Positions 43,807-55,898 of a DNA stretch of 64,000 nucleotides are shown here, piece by piece. Every line of letters starts with the position of its first letter. Within the stretch, counting starts at the first letter, position 1. The stretch comes from Dermacoccus nishinomiyaensis (GTDB taxonomy: Bacteria > Actinomycetota > Actinomycetes > Actinomycetales > Dermatophilaceae), in assembly GCF_900447535.1 (NCBI RefSeq), contig NZ_UFXX01000001.1, positions 682,001 through 746,000 of the forward strand. The letters are read 5' to 3'. The translations under genes and the position numbers were made by a program. The notes below the pieces were generated by a model that searched no databases, was not told where the DNA came from, and saw only the letters and a program-made list of their open reading frames with translations.

Positions 43807-44169
43807 TCAGTGCGCTGTGGGCTTGACCGCGAGGACGGGGCACGGCGCGTCGAGCAGCAGCCGCTGAGCGCTCGAACCGAGGATCAGCTTGCCGACGGGC
43901 GTGCGGCGACGCAGCCCGATGACGAGCAGCGCCGGGTCGAGTTCGGCCACCTCGTCGAGGATCACCTCGACCGCGTCCTGGCCCTCCTCCACCTGCACGA
44001 CGCGGCCGCCGACCGCGTCCGCACTCTCCTGCGCGGCAGCGCGCGCGTCGTCGCTCGGGACGGTCGAGACGAGTACGAGCGGGCGCCCCAGCACACTCGA
44101 CTGACGCACGGCCTCGGCCACCGCGGCCTCACCCTCCGGGCCCGGAGCGAAACTGACGACGACGGACAT
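43807..44169 (-). CDS. Universal stress protein, UspA family
   Basis: A single-domain UspA fold of 120 residues. It begins MSVVVSFAPGPEGEAAVAEAV, and the ATP-binding loop near the end reads GLRRRTPVGKLILGSSAQRLLLDAPCPVLAV, close to the G-2x-G-9x-G(S/T) pattern of ATP-binding members. Function in stress survival is inferred from the family. The ATG at 44169 has AGGGG upstream; a TTG six bases earlier is open. It lies between metX and the sigma gene, on the same strand as both. Confidence 0.88.
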   Translation of the reverse strand: MSVVVSFAPGPEGEAAVAEAVRQSSVLGRPLVLVSTVPSDDARAAAQESADAVGGRVVQVEEGQDAVEVILDEVAELDPALLVIGLRRRTPVGKLILGSSAQRLLLDAPCPVLAVKPTAH

Positions 44170-44238
44170 GCGCAACCCCTGTTCTGCGACTGTGGCGATC
44201 GGCTCACACGCTACCCGAGGTGCCGCGAGCGCCCGCCG

Positions 44239-45411
44239 TCACGCCACGGGACGGACGCGGCCCGCCTCGGCCGTGAGCGGCCGAGCGATGACCTCGCGCA
44301 CGAGCGCCGCGATCTGGTCGGCCTCGATGAGGAAACCGTCGTGACCGTGCGGCGAGTGGATGAGACGCAGCCGTCCGCGCCCGTGAGCCCGGACGATGTC
44401 GGCGGAGGCACTGACCGGGAACAGCCGATCGGAGTCGACCGCGGCGACGACGAGCTCACCCCCGAACACCCGAAGCGCAGGCTCGATGCCGCCGCGGCCG
44501 CGGCCGACGTCGTGCGTCGCCATCGCCTGCGTGAGCCGCACATAACTCATGGCGTCGAACCGCGCAACGAGTTTCGCGGCGTGGTGCTCGAGATAGCTCT
44601 CGACGGCGAACAGGCCGCCGTCGAGCGTGCGGTCCGCTCCCTGCGACTCGCGCCCGAACCGCTCCTGCAACTCGTGCGCGCTGCGGTAGGAGGTGTGCGC
44701 GATCTGGCGGGCGAGCCCGAGCCCCGACGTCGGGAAGACGCCCTGCTCGAGGTAGCCGCCACCCCGGAAATCCGGGTCAGCTTCGATTGCCCGCACCTGC
44801 GTGTGCCCCCACGCGATCTGGTCGGCGCCCGCCGCCGCGCAGCTCGCGACGACGAGGGCGCGCTGCACCCGATGCGGGAAGGTCGCCACCCACTCCGCGG
44901 CGCGCATCCCGCCGAAGGAGCCGCCGATGACAGTGTGGAAGCGCGCGATGCCGAGAGCGTCGGCGACCCGCGCCTCGGCGCGCGCCTGATCCCTGACGCT
45001 GACGTGTGGGAAGCGCCCGCCCCACACCCGGCCGTCTGGTGCGAGCGACATGGGGCCCGTGCTGCCGCGACAGCCGCCGAGCACGTTGATCGCCACGACG
45101 AACAGCTCGTCGGTGTCGAGGGGCGCGCCGGGGCCGATGAGACCAGGCCACCACCCCGCCGTCGGCTGCCCGGGGCCGACCGGCCCGACGACGTGCGAGT
45201 CTCCGGTCAGGGCGTGCTCGACGAGGACGGCGTTGCTCGCGTCGTCGTTCAGCTCGCCCCAGCACTCGTACGTCATGACGACGTCGGGCAGGGCGGCGCC
45301 GTTCTCCAGCGTCAGGGTGCCGATGTGGACGGCACGTGCGTGCGGGTTGAACCCGTCGTCGGTGAGGGGCGCCGCGGAGTCGGCCACGGCGAGGCGACGG
45401 TGCGAAACCAT
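44239..45411 (-). CDS. metX: Homoserine O-acetyltransferase MetX
   Basis: Transfers an acetyl (possibly succinyl) group to homoserine, the entry step of methionine synthesis. It has 390 residues with the alpha/beta-hydrolase nucleophile Ser165 in GGSFGG, NVLGGCRGSTGP near the substrate site, the acid in VDSDRLFP and the His in SPHGHDGFL. A SAM-IV riboswitch lies directly upstream, so expression should fall when S-adenosylmethionine is high. GAGG lies about ten bases before the ATG. Confidence 0.95.
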   Translation of the reverse strand: MVSHRRLAVADSAAPLTDDGFNPHARAVHIGTLTLENGAALPDVVMTYECWGELNDDASNAVLVEHALTGDSHVVGPVGPGQPTAGWWPGLIGPGAPLDTDELFVVAINVLGGCRGSTGPMSLAPDGRVWGGRFPHVSVRDQARAEARVADALGIARFHTVIGGSFGGMRAAEWVATFPHRVQRALVVASCAAAGADQIAWGHTQVRAIEADPDFRGGGYLEQGVFPTSGLGLARQIAHTSYRSAHELQERFGRESQGADRTLDGGLFAVESYLEHHAAKLVARFDAMSYVRLTQAMATHDVGRGRGGIEPALRVFGGELVVAAVDSDRLFPVSASADIVRAHGRGRLRLIHSPHGHDGFLIEADQIAALVREVIARPLTAEAGRVRPVA

Positions 45412-45427
45412 GACGTCCTCGATTCCG

Positions 45428-45447
45428 AGGTGGGTCGCAACCCACCT
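45428..45447 (-). promoter_or_regulatory. Hairpin between the SAM-IV riboswitch and metX
   Basis: AGGTGGGT / ACCCACCT with a 4-base loop, ending 16 bp before the metX start. It directly follows the aptamer and may be its expression platform. On the minus strand it is transcribed just before the ribosome-binding site. Confidence 0.5.
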
Positions 45448-45553
45448 CTCGCGCTTGCCGCCCACGGGCGGCCCTGTCGTCACCCGGGGCACCCCGCCGC
45501 GAGGGAGGTTGCCGCTCAGCAAGCCGGGGCTTGTGTCGCTGAAACTCTTGACC
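45446..45553 (-). promoter_or_regulatory. SAM-IV riboswitch upstream of metX
   Basis: The minus strand begins GGTCAAGAG and contains the SAM-IV landmarks in order: CAAGCCCCGGCTTGCTG, GCGGCAACCTCC, CGCGGCGGGGTGCCCCGGGT and GACGAC, then a G/C-rich stem ending GGCGGCAAGCGCGAG. This closely follows the mycobacterial SAM-IV aptamer I know. It lies 35-142 bases before the metX ATG. In Actinobacteria this class senses S-adenosylmethionine and lowers methionine gene expression. Confidence 0.85.
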
Positions 45554-45642
45554 TGCGACACAGTAGGCGGCCCTGCCCGCGGCTTCCATCGCCCGCGCGG
45601 CGACGTCCACGATGTGGCGCGCTCCCCCAACCGGCACGCTCG

Positions 45643-46581
45643 TCAGGCGACGGAACTCTGCCGAGCCTTCGTGTGGAGCGCACCGACGGCCTGCTCGTAC
45701 GACAACCCCGTGCCTGTGATGTCGCGCAGCAGTTGCCCCAATGACGTCCGTCCGATGCGCAGCGACGCCGCGGCGCACGCACCGGCTCCTCGCAGGTCGC
45801 CTTCGCGCCAGGTCGCGGCGGCCTCGAGGGCCTTCCACGCGGCGCGGCCGTGGCGCGGCACGAGCGGCAGCCAAGTTCGCAGGCACGCGCTCGTCATCAG
45901 CGGGCCCGTCTCGCCGAGCGGCATGCCCGGGCTCAGCAGACGGAACAGTTCGGGTGCGACGCACAGGAGGATCTCATCGCGCGTCGGGCCGTCGACGACA
46001 GCGTCGGCGAGCACCTGCAGGTCGGCGCTGCGGGAGCGTCGCCGGGTGCCCGACGCGGTGTCGGGGACGTCGCACAACCGTGCCCAGGCGGCTCGGACGT
46101 CGACGACGCTGGGAACGGGGCGCGCGGTGGCGGCCATGGCCTCGCCGCCGCGGCGGACGTGGCGAAGCTGCTCGCGGGTCTGCTCTGACAGGGACGGGAT
46201 CTCGTGGATCGCGCCGTCACAGCAGCCGAGCTCGCATTCGATGGCCCACCAGTGCTCGTCGCTGGCACCGAGGACGTGGTGCAGCGGCACGCGGCGCTCG
46301 ATGCGTTTCGCGAGGGCCGCGATGTCGACGCGGCCCGGCTCGCAGCGATAGGCGATGGCGATGGCGGCCTGCGCACCCATCGTCGCGCGCCGCTCAGCGA
46401 CGACGTCGAGCATGTGCGCCGTCTCCCCGTCGCACGCATCGTCCGCCCAGCCGAGCACCCCCGCGAGCGCACCGTCACGTTCGAACAGGACGATGACGGC
46501 GCCCGCCCCCTCGGAGCCGACGAGATCGGGAAGGCCTGCCACCAGGGCGCTGAGGCCCTTGAGTCGTGTTGTTGTCTTCAT
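45643..46581 (-). CDS. DUF4192 family protein
   Basis: A 312-residue actinobacterial protein of the DUF4192 family, function unknown. The family opening is seen in KTTTRLKGLSALVAGLPDLVG, with the VIVLFERDGALAGVLGW segment and a C-terminal helical domain rich in leucine and alanine (ACLRTWLPLVPRHGRAAWKAL). I chose the ATG at 46581, preceded by GGGGG; an in-frame ATG at 46599 is possible. It lies upstream of the metX riboswitch on the same strand, separated by about 90 bp. Confidence 0.82.
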   Translation of the reverse strand: MKTTTRLKGLSALVAGLPDLVGSEGAGAVIVLFERDGALAGVLGWADDACDGETAHMLDVVAERRATMGAQAAIAIAYRCEPGRVDIAALAKRIERRVPLHHVLGASDEHWWAIECELGCCDGAIHEIPSLSEQTREQLRHVRRGGEAMAATARPVPSVVDVRAAWARLCDVPDTASGTRRRSRSADLQVLADAVVDGPTRDEILLCVAPELFRLLSPGMPLGETGPLMTSACLRTWLPLVPRHGRAAWKALEAAATWREGDLRGAGACAAASLRIGRTSLGQLLRDITGTGLSYEQAVGALHTKARQSSVA

Positions 46582-46800
46582 GCCCCCAGCGAAACCCATG
46601 ACGCCACCCGCGCGCTGACCACGAGCCACAAACCTGTGGACGAGGCATCCTGCGGGCCGCGAAACGGGCCGTAGCCGTCACACCTGTGGGTGAGTGGGCC
46701 GTTCGAGCAAGGCCAGGCGGGGGTTCGCGGCCCCCAGATCGTCGCCCGGAAGCCCGTTGATGCGCACGGACGACACATCGCCGAACCGGCCCGGACACGC

Positions 46801-46833
46801 CGAACGCCACCCGTCGAAGACGAGTGGCGTTCG
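46801..46833 (-). terminator. Hairpin after the EcsC-like gene
   Basis: CGAACGCCACCCGT / ACGAGTGGCGTTCG with one mismatch and a 5-base loop, 20 bp past the stop. The gap 46600-46800 shows nothing else. Confidence 0.65.
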
Positions 46834-46852
46834 AGGTGGAATCAGGGAGACG

Positions 46853-47539
46853 TCAGGCTGACGGCGGGATCTGCGCGACGAAGTCGCGACGCGCCGACTG
46901 GGCGATCTTGCGGATGAGGACGACATCGAGGCCGCCACCGATGAAGCCGCCCGCCACGGGGATGAGGCGCGGAATGCGCGTGAGGAAGCGACGCCCCACC
47001 TGCGAGCCGAGACGGAACGCAACTGACTTGTTCACGACGGCGAGCGCCGCCGGCGGCAGCTTGCGCGTGGCGACGTTCGTCGCGACGCCACCCGTCATCG
47101 GGCCGAGGCCCTTGAGGACCTGCGTCGCGTCCGCACCGATGAGGTCGAGCAGGATCGCCGAGCGCACGGCTGGGTCGTCGACGTCGTGACCGTTGATGGC
47201 GGCGATTGCCGCGACCATGCGCGTCGCGACGGTGTAGAAACCGATGACGTTCGCGGGCAGTGCCACGGGGAGCGTGACGAAACCGCCGAGGTTGGTGACG
47301 AAGCCGTTCGCGCCCGCGAGCTTCGTGTGTGATGCGACGACGTCGTCCATCGCCGCTTCCTTGGAGCCCGCCTTCTTCATCGCCTCGTCGGCGACGGCGC
47401 GGGCCGACTTGAACGTCGCCACGCCCCCGATGCCCACCGAGATGAGGTGCTGCGCCAGGGTGTTGGCCGTCGAGTCGAGCATGCCCGACGATTTCTCGGG
47501 GGCTGCAGGAGCCTTCTTGTCTTGACCGAATCCGAACAT
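46853..47539 (-). CDS. EcsC-family protein
   Basis: A 228-residue protein resembling the EcsC family, poorly understood proteins named after the Bacillus ABC-transporter locus ecsABC. It has several moderately hydrophobic helices (VGIGGVATFKSA; VTLPVALPANVIGFYTVATRMVAAIAAI) and the glycine-rich C-terminal motif IPVAGGFIGGGLDVVLIRKIAQSARRDF that marks the family. No catalytic residues are evident. The ATG at 47539 starts MFGFGQDKK. It is probably monocistronic, given the terminator downstream. Confidence 0.8.
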   Translation of the reverse strand: MFGFGQDKKAPAAPEKSSGMLDSTANTLAQHLISVGIGGVATFKSARAVADEAMKKAGSKEAAMDDVVASHTKLAGANGFVTNLGGFVTLPVALPANVIGFYTVATRMVAAIAAINGHDVDDPAVRSAILLDLIGADATQVLKGLGPMTGGVATNVATRKLPPAALAVVNKSVAFRLGSQVGRRFLTRIPRLIPVAGGFIGGGLDVVLIRKIAQSARRDFVAQIPPSA

Positions 47540-47666
47540 GAGGTGATCCTCCCAAGTTGGCGGGGGCCCGGCAAGCCACCGCAGGGGTGGCCGCAGCCAG
47601 GCGAGCGTTGCGAAGCCCGCGTGGCCGTCGGCTCAGACCGACGGCCGGCGAGAAGCGCTCGCGGGC

Positions 47667-48596
47667 TCACAACGAGCCCTTGGTGCCCGGATCCTCTCCC
47701 TCGGCGCGCAGGAACTGCTCCAGCTCGGCGCCGATCTCGTCTGCGCTCGGCAGGTCGTTCATCTCGGCGGCGAGGAGCGAGCGTCGACGACGACCCTCGG
47801 TGAAGGCGTCGTACTGCCGCTCGAGGCCCTCGACGACCTCGGTGACCTCGTCGTTCTCGCTGATCTGCTTGGCGATGTCGGCGCGATGCAGCCCGGCGAT
47901 CGCGGCGAGCTCCTGAGCGGGGATCGCCAGCCCCGTCAGCCCGCAGACGGCCTCGAGCGCGGCGAGCGCGGCGTCCGCGAACTCGACCTGCGTGAGGTAG
48001 TGCGGCACGTGGAGCGCGAAACCTGCGGTGTCCATGCCTGCCTCGGCGAGCCGGATGTGCATGAGCCCTTCGGCACTCGAGGGCACCTGGACGTTGCCGA
48101 AGAGCGGCTCGTTCTCCGTCAGCAGACGCTGATCGGAGGCGAAACGCGTGAAACCGACCGGGCGCGTGTGCGGCACCGCCATCGGGATGCCGTGCGCGCT
48201 CACCATGAGCGAGACGCCGAGGTTCGCCGCGAGGATGCGGACGGCCTCGCTGACGCGCTCCCACTGGTAGTCCGGCTCGGGGCCGGCGAGCAGCAGGAAC
48301 GGCGTGCCTTCGGCGTCGACGAGGCGGTACAGCACGAGAGCCGGGTCGTCGTACTCGCTGTAGCGGTCGCGATCGAACGTCATCATCGGGCGGCGACCGC
48401 GGTAGTCGAGCAACTGGTCGACGTCGAACGACGCGACGACCGTGTGCTCAAGCGTGCCCAGCATGTGCGCCGTCATCAACTTCTGTGTGTTGCCCGCGTC
48501 GATGAAACCGCCCAGCGAGACCACGAGGGTCGAGGCGCTCTGCTCGGCGAGCGGGGTGTCGGTCTCGATGCGGAACAGTTGCGTGGGATCAAGCAC
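47667..48596 (-). CDS. PAC2 family protein (proteasome-assembly-chaperone fold)
   Basis: A 309-residue member of the PAC2 family, distantly related to eukaryotic proteasome assembly chaperones. The typical pattern begins VVSLGGFIDAGNTQKLMTAHML, continues with FDVDQLLDYRGRRPMMTFD, and has FLLLAGPEPDYQWERVSEAV and AHGIPMAVPHTRP. No function is proven in Actinobacteria. The start is GTG at 48596 with AAGGAG eight bases upstream; the frame extends further without family sequence. The HIT gene lies 73 bp upstream on the same strand. Confidence 0.87.
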   Translation of the reverse strand: MLDPTQLFRIETDTPLAEQSASTLVVSLGGFIDAGNTQKLMTAHMLGTLEHTVVASFDVDQLLDYRGRRPMMTFDRDRYSEYDDPALVLYRLVDAEGTPFLLLAGPEPDYQWERVSEAVRILAANLGVSLMVSAHGIPMAVPHTRPVGFTRFASDQRLLTENEPLFGNVQVPSSAEGLMHIRLAEAGMDTAGFALHVPHYLTQVEFADAALAALEAVCGLTGLAIPAQELAAIAGLHRADIAKQISENDEVTEVVEGLERQYDAFTEGRRRRSLLAAEMNDLPSADEIGAELEQFLRAEGEDPGTKGSL

Positions 48597-48669
48597 GTCG
48601 TACTCCTTCGTCAGGTGCTCACCGTTCAACGCCCCGCGCGCGGGGATGATTCCCCCACGCCGCGGCCAC

Positions 48670-49113
48670 TCAGGTCTGCGGCGACGCGGCGTCCGGAACG
48701 GTCTCGGCATGACCGTCGGTGCGCAACTGCGCCCGCAGCGCCTCGGCATTCTCGGCGAGGATCTGCTGGTCCTGGCCGCGCGTGACGGCGTGCGGGTCGA
48801 ACTCGGCCGGGCTCTGCGTCGGCCACACGTGCAGGTGCAGGTGCGGCACCTCGTACCCCTCGACGAGCAGGCCGACGCGCTGCGCCTGCCACGCGCGCTG
48901 CTGCGCCTGACCGATGATCTGCGCGACACCCGTGAGATGCGCGAAGATGCTCGGCGGCGCCTGCGTCCATTCGACGATCTCCCCGCGCGGCACGACGACC
49001 GTGTGCCCGTCGGTGATGGGGTCGATGACGAGGAACGCCACGCACACCTCGTCCTGCCAGACGAAGTGCGCCGGGATGTCGCCGTCGATGATCTTGCTGA
49101 AGATGCTCGCCAT
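48670..49113 (-). CDS. HIT family hydrolase
   Basis: A histidine-triad nucleotide hydrolase or transferase of 147 residues. The triad HLHLHVWP has His91, His93 and His95. The N-terminal part is typical (SIFSKIIDGDIPAHFVWQD, then HTVVVPRGE), and the acidic C-terminus is variable. The substrate cannot be named; family members split adenylated or phosphoramidate nucleotides. The ATG at 49113 lies 20 bp after the hrpA stop. Confidence 0.92.
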   Translation of the reverse strand: MASIFSKIIDGDIPAHFVWQDEVCVAFLVIDPITDGHTVVVPRGEIVEWTQAPPSIFAHLTGVAQIIGQAQQRAWQAQRVGLLVEGYEVPHLHLHVWPTQSPAEFDPHAVTRGQDQQILAENAEALRAQLRTDGHAETVPDAASPQT

Positions 49114-49133
49114 GGCCTCCAACCTACGCCCGA

Positions 49134-53096
<3,963 letters not shown>

Positions 53097-53166
53097 GATT
53101 CGCTCACTTTCTCACGCGCGCCGGTGATGGCCGCGCGCGTTCGGGCAGGGCCCAGCGCCCCCGCCG

Positions 53167-54420
53167 TCAGGGCAGGAGCTGGCTGAGCGTGTAGATGAGG
53201 AGGCCGACGAGGCCGCCGACGACGGTGCCGTTGATGCGGATGAACTGCAGGTCGCGCCCGACGAACGACTCGATGCGCTCGGAGGCGTCCTGCGCGTCCC
53301 AGCGCTCGACCGTCGAGGAGATGAGGGCCGTGATCTCGTGGCCGTAGCCCTCGACGCCGGCGGCTGCGACGTCCTCGAGGCGACGTTCGAGGCTCGCGTG
53401 GAGCGCGTCCTCGGTGCGGATGCGCTGCGCGAGCGCCCGCAGGTGGTGGACCATCCGCGCCCGCAGCTCGCCGTCGGGATCCATGAGAGCGTCACCGAGC
53501 ATCCGACGCACCGACGACCACACGTTCAGGGCCGCGTCGGCGACGCTGGGGTGGGTGAGGAAGCGCTGCTTGAGGTTCTCCGCCTGCTGCTGGGTCTTCT
53601 CGTCGTGCTGCAGGTCGTGCGCGGCGCGAGCGAGGAACGCGTCGATCGCGCGACGCATCGCGTGATCAGGTGTGTCGCGCACCTCCGCGAGCCACTTGAC
53701 GATCTCGAGGTGGATGCGGTCGACGACGGCGTCGTCGAGCCACTGCGGCGACCACCACGGCGCCTTCGCCCCGACGATGCGCGTCACCGCATCCTTGTTC
53801 TCGCTCACCCAGACGTGCATCTCGGTGATGCAGACGTCGACGAACCCGTGGTGCGTGCCGTCCGCGACGACCCCTTCGAGCAGGTGCCCGGCGAGTTCGC
53901 CGATGGGCTCGCGCTGCAGACGCGGGATGAGGACGGCGTCGAGGAAGTGGCGCACCTCGTCCTCGTCGAGGCTCTCGAGCGCCTTGTTGAGCTGCGGGGT
54001 GATCTGGGCGACGAGCCGCTCGGCCTGACCGGGGCGCTCGACCCAGGCCGCGACGCGTCGCGGGACGTCGACGCCGCGGATGCGCTCACGCACGAGATCG
54101 GGGGTGAGGAAGTTGGAGGCGACGAACTCCTCGAGGCTCTTGCCCAGCTGATCCTTGCGCGTCGGGATGATGGCCGTGTGCGGCACCTTGAGACCGAGGG
54201 GGTGACGGAACAGCGCGGTCACCGCGAACCAGTCGGCGACGGCACCGACCATCGCAGCCTCGGCCGCCGCGTTGACGTACCCCCACGCCCCGCCATGGCC
54301 GTGCGTGAGGATGTAGATGACGGCCGCGAGGACGAGCAGCCCCGTCGCCACGAGGCGCATGCGACGCAGCGCAGCACGGCGCTCGAGATCGGCGGGGGCC
54401 AGGTTCATCGTCGTGGACAC
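53167..54420 (-). CDS. DUF445 family membrane protein
   Basis: A 417-residue protein with an N-terminal membrane segment (about 22-43), the DUF445 landmark WFAVTALFRHPLGLKVPHTAIIP and a C-terminal membrane anchor (VVGGLVGLLIYTLSQLL). The middle is a long, mostly helical extracytoplasmic or cytoplasmic domain. The function of the family is unknown. I chose the GTG at 54420; an ATG lies 12 bases inside. Codon positions 54421-54587 upstream hold nothing I can support. Confidence 0.88.
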   Translation of the reverse strand: MSTTMNLAPADLERRAALRRMRLVATGLLVLAAVIYILTHGHGGAWGYVNAAAEAAMVGAVADWFAVTALFRHPLGLKVPHTAIIPTRKDQLGKSLEEFVASNFLTPDLVRERIRGVDVPRRVAAWVERPGQAERLVAQITPQLNKALESLDEDEVRHFLDAVLIPRLQREPIGELAGHLLEGVVADGTHHGFVDVCITEMHVWVSENKDAVTRIVGAKAPWWSPQWLDDAVVDRIHLEIVKWLAEVRDTPDHAMRRAIDAFLARAAHDLQHDEKTQQQAENLKQRFLTHPSVADAALNVWSSVRRMLGDALMDPDGELRARMVHHLRALAQRIRTEDALHASLERRLEDVAAAGVEGYGHEITALISSTVERWDAQDASERIESFVGRDLQFIRINGTVVGGLVGLLIYTLSQLLP

Positions 54421-54587
54421 GCCGCCACGATAGTCGGGCTCTCGCTCGCGCACCGCCTCGACGGCACCGGGTTTCGCTCAGGGCGCACTGCGGACGCCGG
54501 TGCGTGGCGGCCGCGGGGTGACGTGCGCGGCGTCTCGGGTGACAGGAGACGCAGGGGGCGTGCGCAGCCGCAGGAGCTCGGCGCCCG

Positions 54588-55898
54588 TCACCCGCACAGA
54601 CGCCGCACGTGCGCCGCGAGATCGTCGAGGCCATCGCTCAGCTCACGCCACGACGCGTCGAGGTCGACGTGCCACGAGTGGACGCTCGCCCGCGTCGCCG
54701 GCATCCGGATGCGGCTCGCCGGGCGGCGCCGCGCGTGGGCATAGACGACGAGTGCTGCGTCGAGGTCGAGCGAGGCGGCCTGCACCATGACCGGGAAGAA
54801 CGCGGCCGCGTCGTTCGCGACGGCGGCGGCCGGGTCGCGAGGAGTCCGCGCGGTGTCGCGACCTCCGCCCGTCATGAGGTGCAGCGGGTCACCCGTGCGG
54901 CGGGGCACGTCGTCGTCACCGAGGTGGTAGCGGGTGCCGATGACGAGGCGGGGGCCGCTCGCGTCACGCACGAGGATGTCGGCGGTAGCGCGCAGCGACG
55001 CGGCGTCGTCGAGCGCGAGCTCCTCGGCCTGCTCGACGCGATGCGCGGGCCACAACCGCGCCCGCAGCTCGGTGGCGACGAAGCGCAGGAAGACGAGGTC
55101 GACGTCGACGAGGAACGCGTTCGCACCGCGCTCACCCGCGTCATGACGGATCGAGAAACCGTCGATCGCGAGACGCGCCAGACCCATCGCGTGCTCGTAG
55201 TGCGCATTGAGCCGCGTCAACGGGATCTCGAGCGCCAGCTCCCGCGGATCGGCGTCGGCGACCCCGTCGAACCGCGCGAGCAGCTCGACGGCGAGACGCC
55301 GCGTCTGCGGGCTGAGGCCGGGGGCGCCGAGCACGCGGACGACGGCCGCGCGCAGCAGGTGGTTCTCGACGACGTCTGACGTGAACTCCTCGAACCGGCA
55401 CACCGGGGCGCCGACCGTCCACGGTCTGCGGGCGAGCTGGTCGACGAGCAAGCGGCCCCGCAGCGTCGAACTCTCCTCCTCGCGCGTGCGATACCCGTGC
55501 AGCAGCCCGCGGCGGGTCGCCGCCTCGACAGCGCGCAGGACGACAAGCGCCGATCCGTCGAGCAGTTCGCCGTCACCCGCGAAATCGCTCGTCTCACTCC
55601 CCCACGCGATCGACGCGTCCTGCCCGCCGAGCATGGCGAAGATCGATGCCATCGGCACGCGCGGCACGATCCGCACCTCGAAACCGGGAACGCTGACCGT
55701 GCCGACCCACGACGTCGTCTCGACGACGACGGCCTCCGGATCGGCAGTGGCGAGCAACCTCACCCGATCCGAGCCGACCGAGAACAGGGCGCGACGCGCA
55801 CTGCTCGGCACGCGGACCGGCTCCGAACGCGAGTGCTCCGCCAGGGTGAGGCGAACGCGCTCGTCCGGCGCGAGGGCGCCGACCGCGAGCGCCGTCAT
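54588..55898 (-). CDS. McrC-like protein with a damaged nuclease motif
   Basis: Partner of the McrB-like GTPase, overlapping it by 4 bp. It has 436 residues, somewhat longer than E. coli McrC. The central FTSDVVENHLLRAAVVRVL segment and VDLVFLRFVATEL are McrC-like. The PD-(D/E)xK nuclease site expected as (P/T)DI...IDxKY reads ADILV...VIGTRYH: Asp307 is kept, but the second acidic residue (position 321) is Gly and the Lys (323) is Arg. Cleavage is therefore doubtful, although binding and complex formation may remain. Confidence 0.8.
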   Translation of the reverse strand: MTALAVGALAPDERVRLTLAEHSRSEPVRVPSSARRALFSVGSDRVRLLATADPEAVVVETTSWVGTVSVPGFEVRIVPRVPMASIFAMLGGQDASIAWGSETSDFAGDGELLDGSALVVLRAVEAATRRGLLHGYRTREEESSTLRGRLLVDQLARRPWTVGAPVCRFEEFTSDVVENHLLRAAVVRVLGAPGLSPQTRRLAVELLARFDGVADADPRELALEIPLTRLNAHYEHAMGLARLAIDGFSIRHDAGERGANAFLVDVDLVFLRFVATELRARLWPAHRVEQAEELALDDAASLRATADILVRDASGPRLVIGTRYHLGDDDVPRRTGDPLHLMTGGGRDTARTPRDPAAAVANDAAAFFPVMVQAASLDLDAALVVYAHARRRPASRIRMPATRASVHSWHVDLDASWRELSDGLDDLAAHVRRLCG

